Of a DNA stretch of 47,620 nucleotides, positions 1 through 8,650 are shown piece after piece. The position numbers were made by a program, and so were the translations under genes. Source of the stretch: a virus; the IMG/VR virus record IMGVR_UViG_3300031565_000067, positions 1 to 47,620 of that record. The stretch is one strand, 5' to 3'. The notes under the pieces are model-generated. The model worked only from the letters and a program-made list of their open reading frames with translations. It was not told the DNA's origin and made no database searches. Positions within the stretch are counted from its first letter, which is position 1. Each line of letters starts with the position of its first letter.

Positions 1-2
1 CC

Positions 3-590
3 ATTGGCGAGGCGGGAAACGTCCGCTGCACATTCGATGTGATGGCCCGCACTGTAGATGCCCACCTCACGAAGGACTTTGGGGCGGGACATTTCGGCAA
101 CTACACGCACGACTTCGATTGCCTCGTAAGCGTCACAAGCTCGTTCACAGCCCATGCGGACTTGTGGGGCGTGAGCAACGCAGCGGGAAGCTTTGCGGAC
201 CGGGCGACGGGCCAAACAGTCTACTGGTATTACAGCGGCACGGGATCGATCCAATACCTGAATCTGCGGGAGATGAGCACTGGTGCGAGCGACGCCTACG
301 TCGCCACGCTCAGCACGCCCTACTACTGCACAGCGGTTCGCGCAGGCACCGCCGGCTCGTGTGAGATTTACGACGCGCCGGGACGCCTGATTGGCGACTT
401 ACTCGACACGCTGACGGCGGTCGTTGCGAACACTACGTACCGCTATCACATCGCCTTGGCAAGCCGCGAGGCCAGCGGCCCCCCGTCCATCACCGGCTAC
501 GTCGAGAACCACGACCTCCACGAGGCGGCGGGCTTCGTGCCCTACCCGCGTCCGATCAACCCCGACATGACCGGAGGAATCTCACAATGA
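3..590 (+). CDS. Partial phage structural protein (5' end missing)
   Basis: The frame is open to the left edge, so the true start lies outside the window; an internal GTG at 39 is only the first visible start codon. The visible 195 residues are rich in Thr, Ser, Tyr and Gly and look like a beta-rich extracellular or virion surface protein, but I recognise no named domain. The stop overlaps the next gene's ATG by four bases (ATGA at 587-590), so the two are probably translationally coupled. Its position ahead of a fibre-like gene and the tail genes suggests a tail fibre or head decoration component. That role is inferred from context only. Confidence 0.75.
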   Translation: MGEAGNVRCTFDVMARTVDAHLTKDFGAGHFGNYTHDFDCLVSVTSSFTAHADLWGVSNAAGSFADRATGQTVYWYYSGTGSIQYLNLREMSTGASDAYVATLSTPYYCTAVRAGTAGSCEIYDAPGRLIGDLLDTLTAVVANTTYRYHIALASREASGPPSITGYVENHDLHEAAGFVPYPRPINPDMTGGISQ

Positions 591-1753
591 GGCGCAAACT
601 CCTCAGCGGCCTTGCCATTCTCCTGATCGGTTGCTCTGCGGCGCACGCGAGGAGCGTCAAGGCCGGCTCGACGAGCGTCACTAACTACTTCTGCATGCGG
701 CTCGCCGCGACGGGCGTGATTGCCACTGGCCTGACGGCAACCGACTTCGACCTCTACTACACCCGCTCGGGGGCGGCCATCTCTGCGAAGGTGGACGCGA
801 CGCTCAACGGCAACGGCGTTGCCGGTGCCTGGTCCGAGAGCACGGTGATCGAGGTGGGGCAAGGCATCTACCGTGTGGACTTCGTTGACGCGGCATTCGC
901 GGTTGGGGTTCCGGAGGTCATCCTGACGGTCAACTGCGCGACGGCGTTCAGCGAGAACCTGCGCGTCGAGCTTTCGCCGCCGGCGGACGTGGTGGCCGTT
1001 TCGGGCGACACGACGGCGGCCGACAACGCGGAGCTGGCCTTCGACGGCACGGGCTACGGCTTCACGAACTGCACGATGCCCACGGTGAGCGACGCGACGC
1101 TCGGCAACCACGCGCACGGCGGGGCAGCGGCGACGCTGAATCTCAGTGGCGGTCTGACGCTCGGCGCGACCACCATCACGAACGCGGCGGGCGTGGGCCT
1201 CGTGGTCAGCGGCAGCACGGATGGCGCGACCATCACTGGCCTCGCAGGACGCGGTGTGACCATTACAGGCACAGGCGGGACGAACGACGCGTTGCTCCTG
1301 ACCGCCCCGGGCAACGGACTCTATGCAATCTCCACGGGCACACGATCCGGAATCTACGCGCAAGGAGGTACGACCTTTGCGGGTATCACTGCCGTCGGCG
1401 GCACCACCGGCCACGGCATCTACGGGGTCGGCGGCGGAACCTCGGGCACGGGGATTCGCGGTGTCGCCTCCACAATCGGGGACGGGATCGAGGGAGTGGG
1501 CGCGGGCGGCGGGTACGACATTCATGGCGACATCGAGGGCAACCTTAGCGGCTCCGTTGGGAGTCTGACGGTCTGGGACAAGACGGGGTACAGCCTCTCG
1601 GGAACGGGTGCCGATCTCATCCTCAAGACCTCGACGTTCGCGCTGGCCCTCTCCGACGCCTTCTGCGACGAACTCCTGGCCGGCCACACGACCGCGAACA
1701 GCTTGGGCAAACTCGTCACCGACATGCTCGAACTTCTCCAAGCTGGGAGATAG
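587..1753 (+). CDS. Fibre-like glycine-rich protein with an N-terminal signal/lipobox
   Basis: This 388-residue protein starts at an ATG overlapping the upstream stop. Residues 1-21 look like an export signal: a basic MRRK, a hydrophobic core, and LIGC at 13-16, which fits a lipobox; AHA at 19-21 is an alternative signal peptidase I site. Residues about 30-120 form a beta-rich domain resembling the N-terminal part of the next protein. Residues about 240-315 are Gly-rich repeats of the GxGIxGVGG kind typical of fibre and beta-helix shafts. The C-terminus (DELLAGHTTANSLG) resembles a recurrent tail-fibre tail module. A cleavable export signal is odd in a virion protein, so it may be a cell-surface protein instead. 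Confidence 0.75.
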   Translation: MRRKLLSGLAILLIGCSAAHARSVKAGSTSVTNYFCMRLAATGVIATGLTATDFDLYYTRSGAAISAKVDATLNGNGVAGAWSESTVIEVGQGIYRVDFVDAAFAVGVPEVILTVNCATAFSENLRVELSPPADVVAVSGDTTAADNAELAFDGTGYGFTNCTMPTVSDATLGNHAHGGAAATLNLSGGLTLGATTITNAAGVGLVVSGSTDGATITGLAGRGVTITGTGGTNDALLLTAPGNGLYAISTGTRSGIYAQGGTTFAGITAVGGTTGHGIYGVGGGTSGTGIRGVASTIGDGIEGVGAGGGYDIHGDIEGNLSGSVGSLTVWDKTGYSLSGTGADLILKTSTFALALSDAFCDELLAGHTTANSLGKLVTDMLELLQAGR

Positions 1754-1757
1754 GCCA

Positions 1758-2723
1758 ATGTCCAACGAGTTGAACTGCACGTACCCGAGCGGGAACACGG
1801 TCTATGCGATCGTCCGGCGGGTGTCTGACAGCGCGGTATGGGACACCGTGGCCGGCGACTGGGCCGTGTGGGCAGACGGCAGTATCGCCAACTACGACGT
1901 CCCGCTCACCGATCGGTCCGGGGACGTGTACTCTGCTGACTTCCCCTCGGGACTCGTGGGGCGGGTCAACGTGCGGGTCAATTTCTACAAGCAGGCGGCG
2001 GGAGCGCCCGCCGTCACCGATCTTGTAATCGGGGCGCCGTCGCGCGCCTGGTTCTGGGTGGGGGCACTGGTCCCAGGTGCCACGGGTGGGAGCCGGACCC
2101 TGGCCGAGTTGATCGTCAACGTCCGCCGGCTGATCCGTGAGGCCACGGAGAAAGAGCACACGGACGGCGATATCACCTACGCCCTCGACAACGCCCTGGC
2201 GGAAGTGTGGGAACTCGTGGCACGGATTCCACACGCGAGCTACTGCACAGTCGTATCGGATGCGATCAACCTCGTGGCCGAGACGGACGAGTACAACATC
2301 CCGGCCAACATGATCCACATCCAGACGGTTCAAGTGCTGGAGTCCACCGGCTCGACCCACTGGCAGGACATTGACCCTGCCGGCCCGCGGCAGATGGAGG
2401 ACGGGCGATCGCCCTACACCTACACGCTCCTCAAGTCCACCGTCCTGCTGCGCCCGATCCCCATCGCAGCGGTCACGGGCGGGCTGCGCTTCATCGGCAC
2501 GGAGAGTGCTGGGACCTTCGACGCCGACGATGCGACGAGCGGCCTCCCTCCGGTGCTGGACCAGGTGCTCGAGCAGTTCGCCGCGGCCCTCCTGTTGCTC
2601 ACCGAGGGCAACGCGATGGCGGGCGCGTTCGAGACGCGCGGGCGCACCATGCTCGACCGGCTGCTGACCGTTCTCGCCCGCCGCCACGAAGGGCCGCGCT
2701 CGATGGCATACGAAAGGGAGTAG
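1758..2723 (+). CDS. Head-tail adaptor protein with an extra fibre-like N-terminal domain
   Basis: The ATG at 1758 follows GGGAGA and begins MSNELNC, giving 321 residues; an upstream in-frame extension has no support. Residues about 1-110 are beta-rich and resemble the N-terminal domain of the preceding fibre-like gene. From about residue 118 the protein becomes a helical-then-beta adaptor-type domain (RTLAELIVNVRRLIREA, then DEYNIPANMIHIQTVQVL), as in podovirus adaptor proteins that bridge portal and tail nozzle. It directly precedes the nozzle gene, which supports the call. The two-domain make-up is unusual. Adaptor assignment is by pattern and neighbours. Confidence 0.65.
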   Translation: MSNELNCTYPSGNTVYAIVRRVSDSAVWDTVAGDWAVWADGSIANYDVPLTDRSGDVYSADFPSGLVGRVNVRVNFYKQAAGAPAVTDLVIGAPSRAWFWVGALVPGATGGSRTLAELIVNVRRLIREATEKEHTDGDITYALDNALAEVWELVARIPHASYCTVVSDAINLVAETDEYNIPANMIHIQTVQVLESTGSTHWQDIDPAGPRQMEDGRSPYTYTLLKSTVLLRPIPIAAVTGGLRFIGTESAGTFDADDATSGLPPVLDQVLEQFAAALLLLTEGNAMAGAFETRGRTMLDRLLTVLARRHEGPRSMAYERE

Positions 2724-2729
2724 TGCCCT

Positions 2730-4520
2730 GTGGCTACATCGAAACGGCTCAAGGGCTTTCTCGGGCTGAACACGCGGGACCATCCCGCGTCCTGGCCGTG
2801 GTGGACCAAGGCGCAGAACGTCATGGCCGCCTCGGGCTACCCCGACGCCCAGGCGATTCTGCGCCCCGGCACTTCCCGCCTGTTCTCGACGCCCCTGACC
2901 GATCCCGAATGCCACGGCCTGTTCTCTTGGATCTCTGAAGCCGATGGGCTGCTCAAGCTGATGTTCATGGGGGAGGAGGATATTTTCTGGTCGGGCGACT
3001 GGACGGCGGCCCTCACGGTTGACAACTGCGGAGCGGCGGACTGGACATGGGCGGCGACGGACCTGTTCAACGCGATCGCCACCCAGGCCATGGTCTACCT
3101 CGTCAACGGGTCGATCGCGGGCTACGGCACCAACTGGCGCTTCGATGGCACGAACATTCACCCGATGGGCCTCAAGGCTCCAACCGTGGCGCCTGGCCTT
3201 GCGGTGGGTGCTGGCGGGGCGCTGACTGGCACCTACGCCTACGTCTACACCTACTACGATCCCACGCTGGAGAGGGAGAGCGACCCGAGCCCTGCGGCGT
3301 CCATCGATCTGACCGCCGATGTCTGCAACATCACGACCACGGCCACAACGGACGCATCCGCAACGAAGGTTCGCCTCTACCGGACCGTGGCAAACGGGTC
3401 CAAGTACTTCTTCGTCAAGCAGTACGATCCCACGGACACGACCGACGAGTTGGCCGACAATCTCCTCGGCTACGAGGTCGGGGACGCCGGGACCAACAAG
3501 GACACCATCGGCTTCGTCGCCAAGTGCATCGCGCTGATGAGCGACGGTCGAGTGGTCATCGCAAACGACGTGACGAATGCCAGGCCGCGCCGCCTGGCCG
3601 CGAGTTACGACAACAGCCACCCCGAGAGTTTCCCGCTGTCGAGTTACCTGAACGCTGGCGAGGAGAACGGCTACGAGATTGTCGCCCTGGTTCCTTTGGG
3701 GGATGAGTTGTGCGTGATCTGCGAAGAGTCGCTTTGGATGCTCAACACGACCTGCACGTCCTGCACCCGGCGGGTGCCGGACGTGGGTGGTGTGGGCCCC
3801 TGGTGCGGCTGCTCCTCGCCCTGGGGGGTGTTCTTCATCAGCCACGATGGGGTGTACCTGTTCGACGGCGCGACGACGCGACGAGTCTCGGACGTGATCC
3901 GCGACACCTGGGACTCCGTGGTCAAGTGGGCGCTCCATGGTGCGAGCATCGTGTACGACGGGGAAACCGACCACGTTCTCGTCTCGGTCATGAGGGACGC
4001 GAAGCTGACGGAGAATGACACGATCCTCGCGCTCGACTGCAAGACGATCCTGTGGCCGGACTGCCGATGGTCGATCTGGACGGTCGCCGCTGACAAGCTC
4101 GAGTCGGTGAAGGCCTACGACGGGGTGGCCAAGTACGTCGTGTTCTCCCACAACGGGACGGGCATCTTGAGGACCTTCAGCCGCGAGGTCTACGCGGACC
4201 AGGGGGTGGCCATCCCCGTGCTCATGCAGTCCGGTCCTGAGGAGCTCGACCAGCCGACGCTCAAGAAGCTCTACCGCCGCGCCCATGTGGAGATTCAGCC
4301 GGTGGCTGGCGGAACCCTCACCGTGGGCTTGGCTACGGATGCTGGTGCGGTGGACGACGTGACGGTGGCCTGCTCCATGACGAAGGCCAACCATCGCGTG
4401 TCCTTCGGGGTGCGGGGCCGTGCGGGTCAACTCTCACTGGCAGCGGACATGCTCGGGTACAAGTTCCGATTCATCGAGGCGGTCCTGGAGGGGGACGTGC
4501 TCGAGAGGAGGGCGGACTGA
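2730..4520 (+). CDS. Tail nozzle / stabilisation protein (beta-propeller type)
   Basis: A GTG at 2730 opens a 596-residue protein six bases after the adaptor gene. It contains repeated strand-rich blades (WRFDGTNIHPMG, GVYLFDGATTRR, YDGETDHVLVSV, YVVFSHNGTGIL), the look of podovirus tail nozzle or stabilisation proteins that form a six-fold propeller below the adaptor. Length fits that family. A central Cys-rich patch (CTSCTRR, WCGCSS at about residues 345-370) is distinctive. The protein would sit at the distal end of the short tail and gate DNA release. Family is inferred from architecture and gene order. Confidence 0.65.
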   Translation: MATSKRLKGFLGLNTRDHPASWPWWTKAQNVMAASGYPDAQAILRPGTSRLFSTPLTDPECHGLFSWISEADGLLKLMFMGEEDIFWSGDWTAALTVDNCGAADWTWAATDLFNAIATQAMVYLVNGSIAGYGTNWRFDGTNIHPMGLKAPTVAPGLAVGAGGALTGTYAYVYTYYDPTLERESDPSPAASIDLTADVCNITTTATTDASATKVRLYRTVANGSKYFFVKQYDPTDTTDELADNLLGYEVGDAGTNKDTIGFVAKCIALMSDGRVVIANDVTNARPRRLAASYDNSHPESFPLSSYLNAGEENGYEIVALVPLGDELCVICEESLWMLNTTCTSCTRRVPDVGGVGPWCGCSSPWGVFFISHDGVYLFDGATTRRVSDVIRDTWDSVVKWALHGASIVYDGETDHVLVSVMRDAKLTENDTILALDCKTILWPDCRWSIWTVAADKLESVKAYDGVAKYVVFSHNGTGILRTFSREVYADQGVAIPVLMQSGPEELDQPTLKKLYRRAHVEIQPVAGGTLTVGLATDAGAVDDVTVACSMTKANHRVSFGVRGRAGQLSLAADMLGYKFRFIEAVLEGDVLERRAD

Positions 4521-4523
4521 GCG

Positions 4524-5549
4524 ATGGCGGAACTTCCTTGCCTGAAACTCAACAGGGACGCGATCCTTGATTCCGTGCGCGGTGCGACCAAGGCGGCCGT
4601 GAACCTCACAGGGTTCGGGATCATGCCGGGGAGCGCAGACAAGCCGGGAGCGGCAGGCCAGATCGCTCAGAACGGGGCGCTGGTGGCGCAGAACCTTGTG
4701 CAACTCGCGCTCAACGTGGGCAAGGCGGTCGAGCAGGCGGCCGAGGCGATCAACCTGGTTGGGGACATCCTTGGCGCTCCACCTGACGAGCTGGCTGGCG
4801 TCTCCCCCATCGCGTACGACGACGAGGCAGGGGAAATCTCCCACGAGGCGGTAGCGGCCGCCGACGTCACGGAGATCGGCTTCACGGACAAGGTGCTGGC
4901 GCGGGTGGGGCTCACGGCCAAGGGCCACCTGCGGACGCCCGTCGAGGCCGACTTCGACGAACTGCCTCCGCCCACGCCCCCCCACTACCACCTTGCCACG
5001 GCGACGGAGGACTACGATTCCTACACGGATGAGGATGCGCCGACTGTCAAGGCCACGATTGACGGGGTCGAGGGCGAGCAGACAGTTATCCTGCTATTCC
5101 GCGGCACGTACGCCAGCAGCATCGAGTATCCCAACATCCGGCAGAGCCAGAAGTTTCATGCCTTCCAGGATAGCGCGGGTACTTGGTACTCGCGGGACTG
5201 CAACGACGCCCCGGTGAATGGGCCTGGCAACGTCGTGTTCTGCGATCTCAACACGGAACCGCCGCCGGGGTGGGAACGAATCACGAGCGTTCTACCGGAA
5301 GGCGAGGACCCCGAGAACGCCTACGATCCACGCGGCTACCTCCTCGGCATTCTGCAAGACGGCAACGTGGCGTGGCACAAGGACGGCGCGCTCAAGCACA
5401 AGCATGTGATACCTGGATCGGGCGATTGGGTCTGCCAGGATAATCCGGTGGTCCAAGTGGTGAGCTATAACCAGTACACCGACGAGACGAGCGGCAGGGA
5501 TGATTGGCCCCTGCACATCGAGTTGCCGCTGATCAGGAGGGTGAAGTGA
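4524..5549 (+). CDS. Putative tail-associated protein
   Basis: This 341-residue protein starts four bases after the nozzle gene. Residues 1-90 are helical and Ala-rich (AQNGALVAQNLVQLALNVG, KAVEQAAEAINLVGDI), suggesting a trimeric coiled-coil attachment segment. Residues about 160-341 are beta-rich and carry a PPPGWERI segment, also seen in fibre and cement-type proteins. A helical N-terminus with a beta C-terminus is common in fibres and tail needles. The stop lies five bases from the end of a convergent leftward gene. I do not recognise a named family; tail location comes from the neighbours. Confidence 0.7.
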   Translation: MAELPCLKLNRDAILDSVRGATKAAVNLTGFGIMPGSADKPGAAGQIAQNGALVAQNLVQLALNVGKAVEQAAEAINLVGDILGAPPDELAGVSPIAYDDEAGEISHEAVAAADVTEIGFTDKVLARVGLTAKGHLRTPVEADFDELPPPTPPHYHLATATEDYDSYTDEDAPTVKATIDGVEGEQTVILLFRGTYASSIEYPNIRQSQKFHAFQDSAGTWYSRDCNDAPVNGPGNVVFCDLNTEPPPGWERITSVLPEGEDPENAYDPRGYLLGILQDGNVAWHKDGALKHKHVIPGSGDWVCQDNPVVQVVSYNQYTDETSGRDDWPLHIELPLIRRVK

Positions 5550-5554
5550 TGCGG

Positions 5555-5971
5555 CTAGCGGGAGTGCGAGAAGCTGAAGCAGGGCGTGAACTTGACGCTC
5601 TCAATAGCGCGGTCGCCGAGTTTCACAATCGGCCTGTTGGCGATGAAGCGCACCGTCGTCAGGGTCAGGGGCTTCACGTCCTTGGCGAAGGCTTGCAGTT
5701 TGGCCTCTCGAAACGCACCGCTCGATCCGAAATCGCAGACGCAGTACACGTCCACTTCCCCGGAATTCCTGTGGATGAACGTCAAGGTGACGACGATGGC
5801 GGGGTCTTGCGAGTTCCCGACCCTGCAAAGCGTCATCTTCGCGTCCTTGATCTCATAGAGGGGGGCGCAAAGCAACTTCGTCATTGGGATGAGAAGGCGG
5901 CCCTGGTCATCCTTGACCACTTCGCCTCCGAACGCGGAGGCGGCCAGCAGCAACAACAGCAAGGTCTTCAT
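5555..5971 (-). CDS. Small exported protein in reverse orientation (moron-type gene)
   Basis: This 138-residue protein begins with a classic signal peptide: MK followed by six leucines, then ASA at 11-13 as a likely cleavage site. The mature part has five cysteines (including YCVC) and beta-strand character, suggesting a disulfide-bonded periplasmic or secreted protein. The start is fixed by AAAGGAG (5979-5985) seven bases upstream and by a consensus promoter at 5995-6023. It is the only leftward gene inside the late rightward operon, with convergent neighbours. Such autonomous units are often expressed from prophages and alter the host surface or block superinfection; no specific function can be assigned here. 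Confidence 0.85.
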   Translation of the reverse strand: MKTLLLLLLAASAFGGEVVKDDQGRLLIPMTKLLCAPLYEIKDAKMTLCRVGNSQDPAIVVTLTFIHRNSGEVDVYCVCDFGSSGAFREAKLQAFAKDVKPLTLTTVRFIANRPIVKLGDRAIESVKFTPCFSFSHSR

Positions 5972-5994
5972 GGCGTGGCTCCTTTCGCAAGGAG

Positions 5995-6023
5995 AGTATA
6001 CGCCCGTTTCGAGCTTTTGTCAA
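5995..6023 (-). promoter_or_regulatory. Consensus sigma-70 promoter for the 5555-5971 gene
   Basis: Read leftward, TTGACA (6018-6023), a 17-bp spacer and TATACT (5995-6000) form a near-perfect promoter. The predicted start is about 5988, leaving a leader of only about 17 bases that contains AAAGGAG. No such promoter is seen for the flanking rightward genes, so this gene appears to be transcribed independently of the late operon. Confidence 0.85.
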
Positions 6024-6052
6024 GAACTGCCGCAGCATGCTAGGAGTTACGG

Positions 6053-6868
6053 ATGGCACTCTATAACCCCTGGGGCACACAGAGTCCTTTGGGCACGGCT
6101 GCATCTGCCCGGCTCAGCGGCGGGGGGGGCAGCTTGCCTGCGATGAGCTCTCTCCAGCCCCGCGATGCCCTCTCCTCGTTGCAGTTCGGCTCGGACGAAC
6201 AGGCCCGCGGGAAGCGTGAGCAGAGCTACGAACAGGCGCTCGGAATCATGGGCGGCCTGGCCGGGTTCGGTGGTGGAGGCGCTGGCGGGGCGGGTACGGC
6301 CGGCGGACTCGGCGGGGGGATACAGGGCATCTTGACGCCAGGCCTTCTCACGGCGGCCCGGGAGTCGATCCAGCGCAACCTGAACCCAGAGACCATCCAG
6401 AGCCAGTTCAGCCCGGACGTCGCAAACCTGATCGGCGGCCAGGCTAAAGAGACAGCGGCGGCGCAGTACGGGGAGCAGGAGCGGAAGTTGCGGGAAGCTC
6501 TGGCCAACAAGAGCATCGGCCAGGGCGAGTTCATGACCCTCATGAGCGAGCTCCAGCGGAACCGCGTCGGGGCCGAGCAGGAGGCCTACAGGACGCCCCG
6601 CATCGAGCAGGCGAAGTACGGCGGGGAGTTCGCCCTCAAGGCTCGGGAAAGCGAGCAACAGAGTCAGCAGCTCGCGCTCGCGGCGCTGCAATCCATCTGG
6701 GGCCAGATGTTCGGCGCGCAGCAGGGCTACGCAACCATGCTGGCGAACGCGCCGTACCAGGGCACGGATTACAGTCAGCTCGGGAACATGGCTTACGGTG
6801 GGTTCACTGATCCGGGCCTCCTCGCCGCCGTTCAGGCGATGGGCGGTGCGGGCGTCAACCGATTCTGA
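6053..6868 (+). CDS. Putative internal virion / ejection protein, small
   Basis: The ATG at 6053 follows AGGAG. The 271-residue product has a Gly-rich hydrophobic stretch at about 68-100 (GGLAGFGGGGAGGAG and onward), then helical Gln/Glu-rich sequence (AAAQYGEQERKLREALANK, FALKARESEQQSQQL). A Gly-rich, membrane-interacting segment plus long helices is typical of small podovirus ejection proteins that travel into the cell with the genome. It is the first of a set of four (6053-14905) lying after the tail genes, the usual position for such proteins. No sequence family is recognised; the call rests on composition and gene order. Confidence 0.6.
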   Translation: MALYNPWGTQSPLGTAASARLSGGGGSLPAMSSLQPRDALSSLQFGSDEQARGKREQSYEQALGIMGGLAGFGGGGAGGAGTAGGLGGGIQGILTPGLLTAARESIQRNLNPETIQSQFSPDVANLIGGQAKETAAAQYGEQERKLREALANKSIGQGEFMTLMSELQRNRVGAEQEAYRTPRIEQAKYGGEFALKARESEQQSQQLALAALQSIWGQMFGAQQGYATMLANAPYQGTDYSQLGNMAYGGFTDPGLLAAVQAMGGAGVNRF

Positions 6869-6881
6869 AAAGGAGTCCTCC

Positions 6882-7148
6882 ATGCCCCTCACATCGGGCA
6901 AGTCGAGGCGTGTGATCGAGGGCAACGTCCACGAGATGCTCCACAGCTCAACGTTCGCCGCTGGCAAGTCGCACAGGAAGCGGGTCGAGATGGCCGTCGC
7001 GGCCGCGGTGGACAAGGCAGGGATCCCGAAGCGTGGCAAGCGCAGCCGCCGCAGACTCCGCAAGCGGGCCAGGGAGGCCAAGGCCCGGAAGGACGCGGGG
7101 AGTGTCCGGCACCTGGCGGCGCTCGGGCTGGCGAAAGGAGCGCGGTAG
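6882..7148 (+). CDS. Small basic phage protein (DUF6496-like)
   Basis: AAGGAG lies seven bases before the ATG at 6882, giving an 88-residue, strongly basic protein. The N-terminus (SGKSRRVIEGNVHEMLHS, then HRKRVEMAVAAAVDKAG) matches a short helical pattern found in many phages, in which small proteins pair a KxxIxxNIxEMxHS segment with a KxxVAxAxxKAG segment; I believe this is the DUF6496 group. The C-terminus is an Arg/Lys-rich helix. It lies between two ejection-type genes and may be virion-associated or DNA-binding. Function is unknown. Confidence 0.65.
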   Translation: MPLTSGKSRRVIEGNVHEMLHSSTFAAGKSHRKRVEMAVAAAVDKAGIPKRGKRSRRRLRKRAREAKARKDAGSVRHLAALGLAKGAR

Positions 7149-7149
7149 G

Positions 7150-8640
7150 ATGGGCAAGAGTTACGCATCGTCCAGAGACCCGTTCGGTGGCCGCGTGCGC
7201 GACGAGACGGCCGAGGAACGAAACGAACGCCTGCGGGCCGAGGCTCGACGAGGAGCGCCGGAGCGCCGGAGCGCGTTCCCCATGCGCGAGGTCCCGGACC
7301 TTGAGGGGGTCTACGCGGGCCTGGAGCAGGCCGCGGCCCAGCGGGTAGCGCGCGCCCGGGCTGACTGGGGCAAGGGGGTGAGCGGTAGGTTTGCCCCGAG
7401 GGAGCGATCGTCGCTCTGGCCGTCGACCATGATGCGCGGCGCCAAGAAGGGCTCGCGTCGGGCCCGCCTGCTCGGCATGTCGCCCGCAGAGGCAATGCTG
7501 CGAGCGGAGGGAATCCGGAACCCACGGAAGCGGAAGGGACTCACGTCGGCCCTGGAGTTCGCCGCGAGGGCCGGGACTCAGGAACGGGCGGAGAGCCGGG
7601 CAGAACGCCAGGTGGGCGTCCAGGAGGCGGCGGAGCAACGGTTGGCTCGCGGCCAGAGGGCGGACATCCAACTCGCCAAGAGAGGCGCCGGGCGCGAGGA
7701 CAGGCGCCTCAGCATGGACGAGAAGATTCACGACGCCGACATGCGCCAGCGCAAGATCACGATGGAGCAAGGGGAGCAACTGTTCCCTTCAATCCTTGCC
7801 CGCCAGAAGGCAGAGGTGGAGAAGTTCCAGCTCGAGCTCGGGGAGCAAAAGGATCTCGTCGGCGCCCGGAAGACCCTGGACGCGGCGACGGCGCGCGCGG
7901 GACAGACCTTCGCGCAGGTCAGCAGCGGCTATCTGGACCACAACGGGAAGTACAGCACGATCATCGCGGAGCGGGATCACATCGTCAACTTGGCCCTGAA
8001 GCTCGGGGACAAGGACAGGGCGGCGAGCATCACGCAGATGGCGGACATGCAGCTCAACCAACTGCGAGGGCCCGAGGTACAGAAGGCCGCGCAGTACCTC
8101 GATGGCCTCGTGGTCCCGAGTTTCGAGGGCAAGGAAGACGCCGATAAGGCAGCGCGCTGGTACCTGACGAATCTGCGAGACCCGGCGGTACGGGAGGAAG
8201 CCGAGAAAGCCCTGTACGGCTCGGTCTACACGCGGACGCAGAACATGGAGGTGGCAAGCCGGGTGCTGCACAGCATGGGAGTCAGTTACGACCGCATTCT
8301 GATGATCAAGAAAGCACACCTGGACATGATGAACGACCAGGCCGCATACACGGGGAAGCTCGCCGATGCTGCGGCGAACCTCATGGCGGGCGGGCTGGAA
8401 GGCGCGGCCCAGCAGGTGGCCGGTGGAATCGGCGGGCAGGGCGGGCCGATGCCCGGGCCACAGGGTGGGCCTCCCCCGGTGCCGGGGTTCAATACGCCCG
8501 CGGCCGCGGCATCGAACGCGCCGGGTGCAGCGGAGGCTGCTCGTCTGAGACTGAGAACTATCGAAGCAGAAAGGGTTAAGAGGTTGAAGGAATCAAACAA
8601 CGTGGAAGATCAATGGCGAGTGAGCAGGATGGGCCAGTAG
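7150..8640 (+). CDS. Putative internal virion / ejection protein, medium
   Basis: The ATG at 7150 follows the previous stop by one base and is preceded by AAAGGAG, giving 496 residues. The first 190 residues are extremely Arg/Ala/Glu-rich and helical. The middle (about 195-410) is a long helical region with few prolines (EQLFPSILARQKAEVEKFQL, AASITQMADMQLNQLRG). Residues about 425-470 are Gly/Pro-rich. Long helical, low-complexity proteins ahead of a giant protein are typical of podovirus ejection machinery, analogous to T7 gp15 and P22 gp20 by position only. No catalytic motif is seen. Confidence 0.6.
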   Translation: MGKSYASSRDPFGGRVRDETAEERNERLRAEARRGAPERRSAFPMREVPDLEGVYAGLEQAAAQRVARARADWGKGVSGRFAPRERSSLWPSTMMRGAKKGSRRARLLGMSPAEAMLRAEGIRNPRKRKGLTSALEFAARAGTQERAESRAERQVGVQEAAEQRLARGQRADIQLAKRGAGREDRRLSMDEKIHDADMRQRKITMEQGEQLFPSILARQKAEVEKFQLELGEQKDLVGARKTLDAATARAGQTFAQVSSGYLDHNGKYSTIIAERDHIVNLALKLGDKDRAASITQMADMQLNQLRGPEVQKAAQYLDGLVVPSFEGKEDADKAARWYLTNLRDPAVREEAEKALYGSVYTRTQNMEVASRVLHSMGVSYDRILMIKKAHLDMMNDQAAYTGKLADAAANLMAGGLEGAAQQVAGGIGGQGGPMPGPQGGPPPVPGFNTPAAAASNAPGAAEAARLRLRTIEAERVKRLKESNNVEDQWRVSRMGQ

Positions 8641-8650
8641 GAGTTCCACA

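Noticed and set aside
1716-4430. Leftward open frame opposite the adaptor and nozzle genes
   Set aside because: Translation is His/Arg/Val-rich filler and the opposite strand has convincing structural proteins.
5504-6043. Rightward open frame opposite the exported-protein gene
   Set aside because: The leftward reading has promoter, ribosome site and signal peptide; the rightward reading has none of these and lacks any domain.
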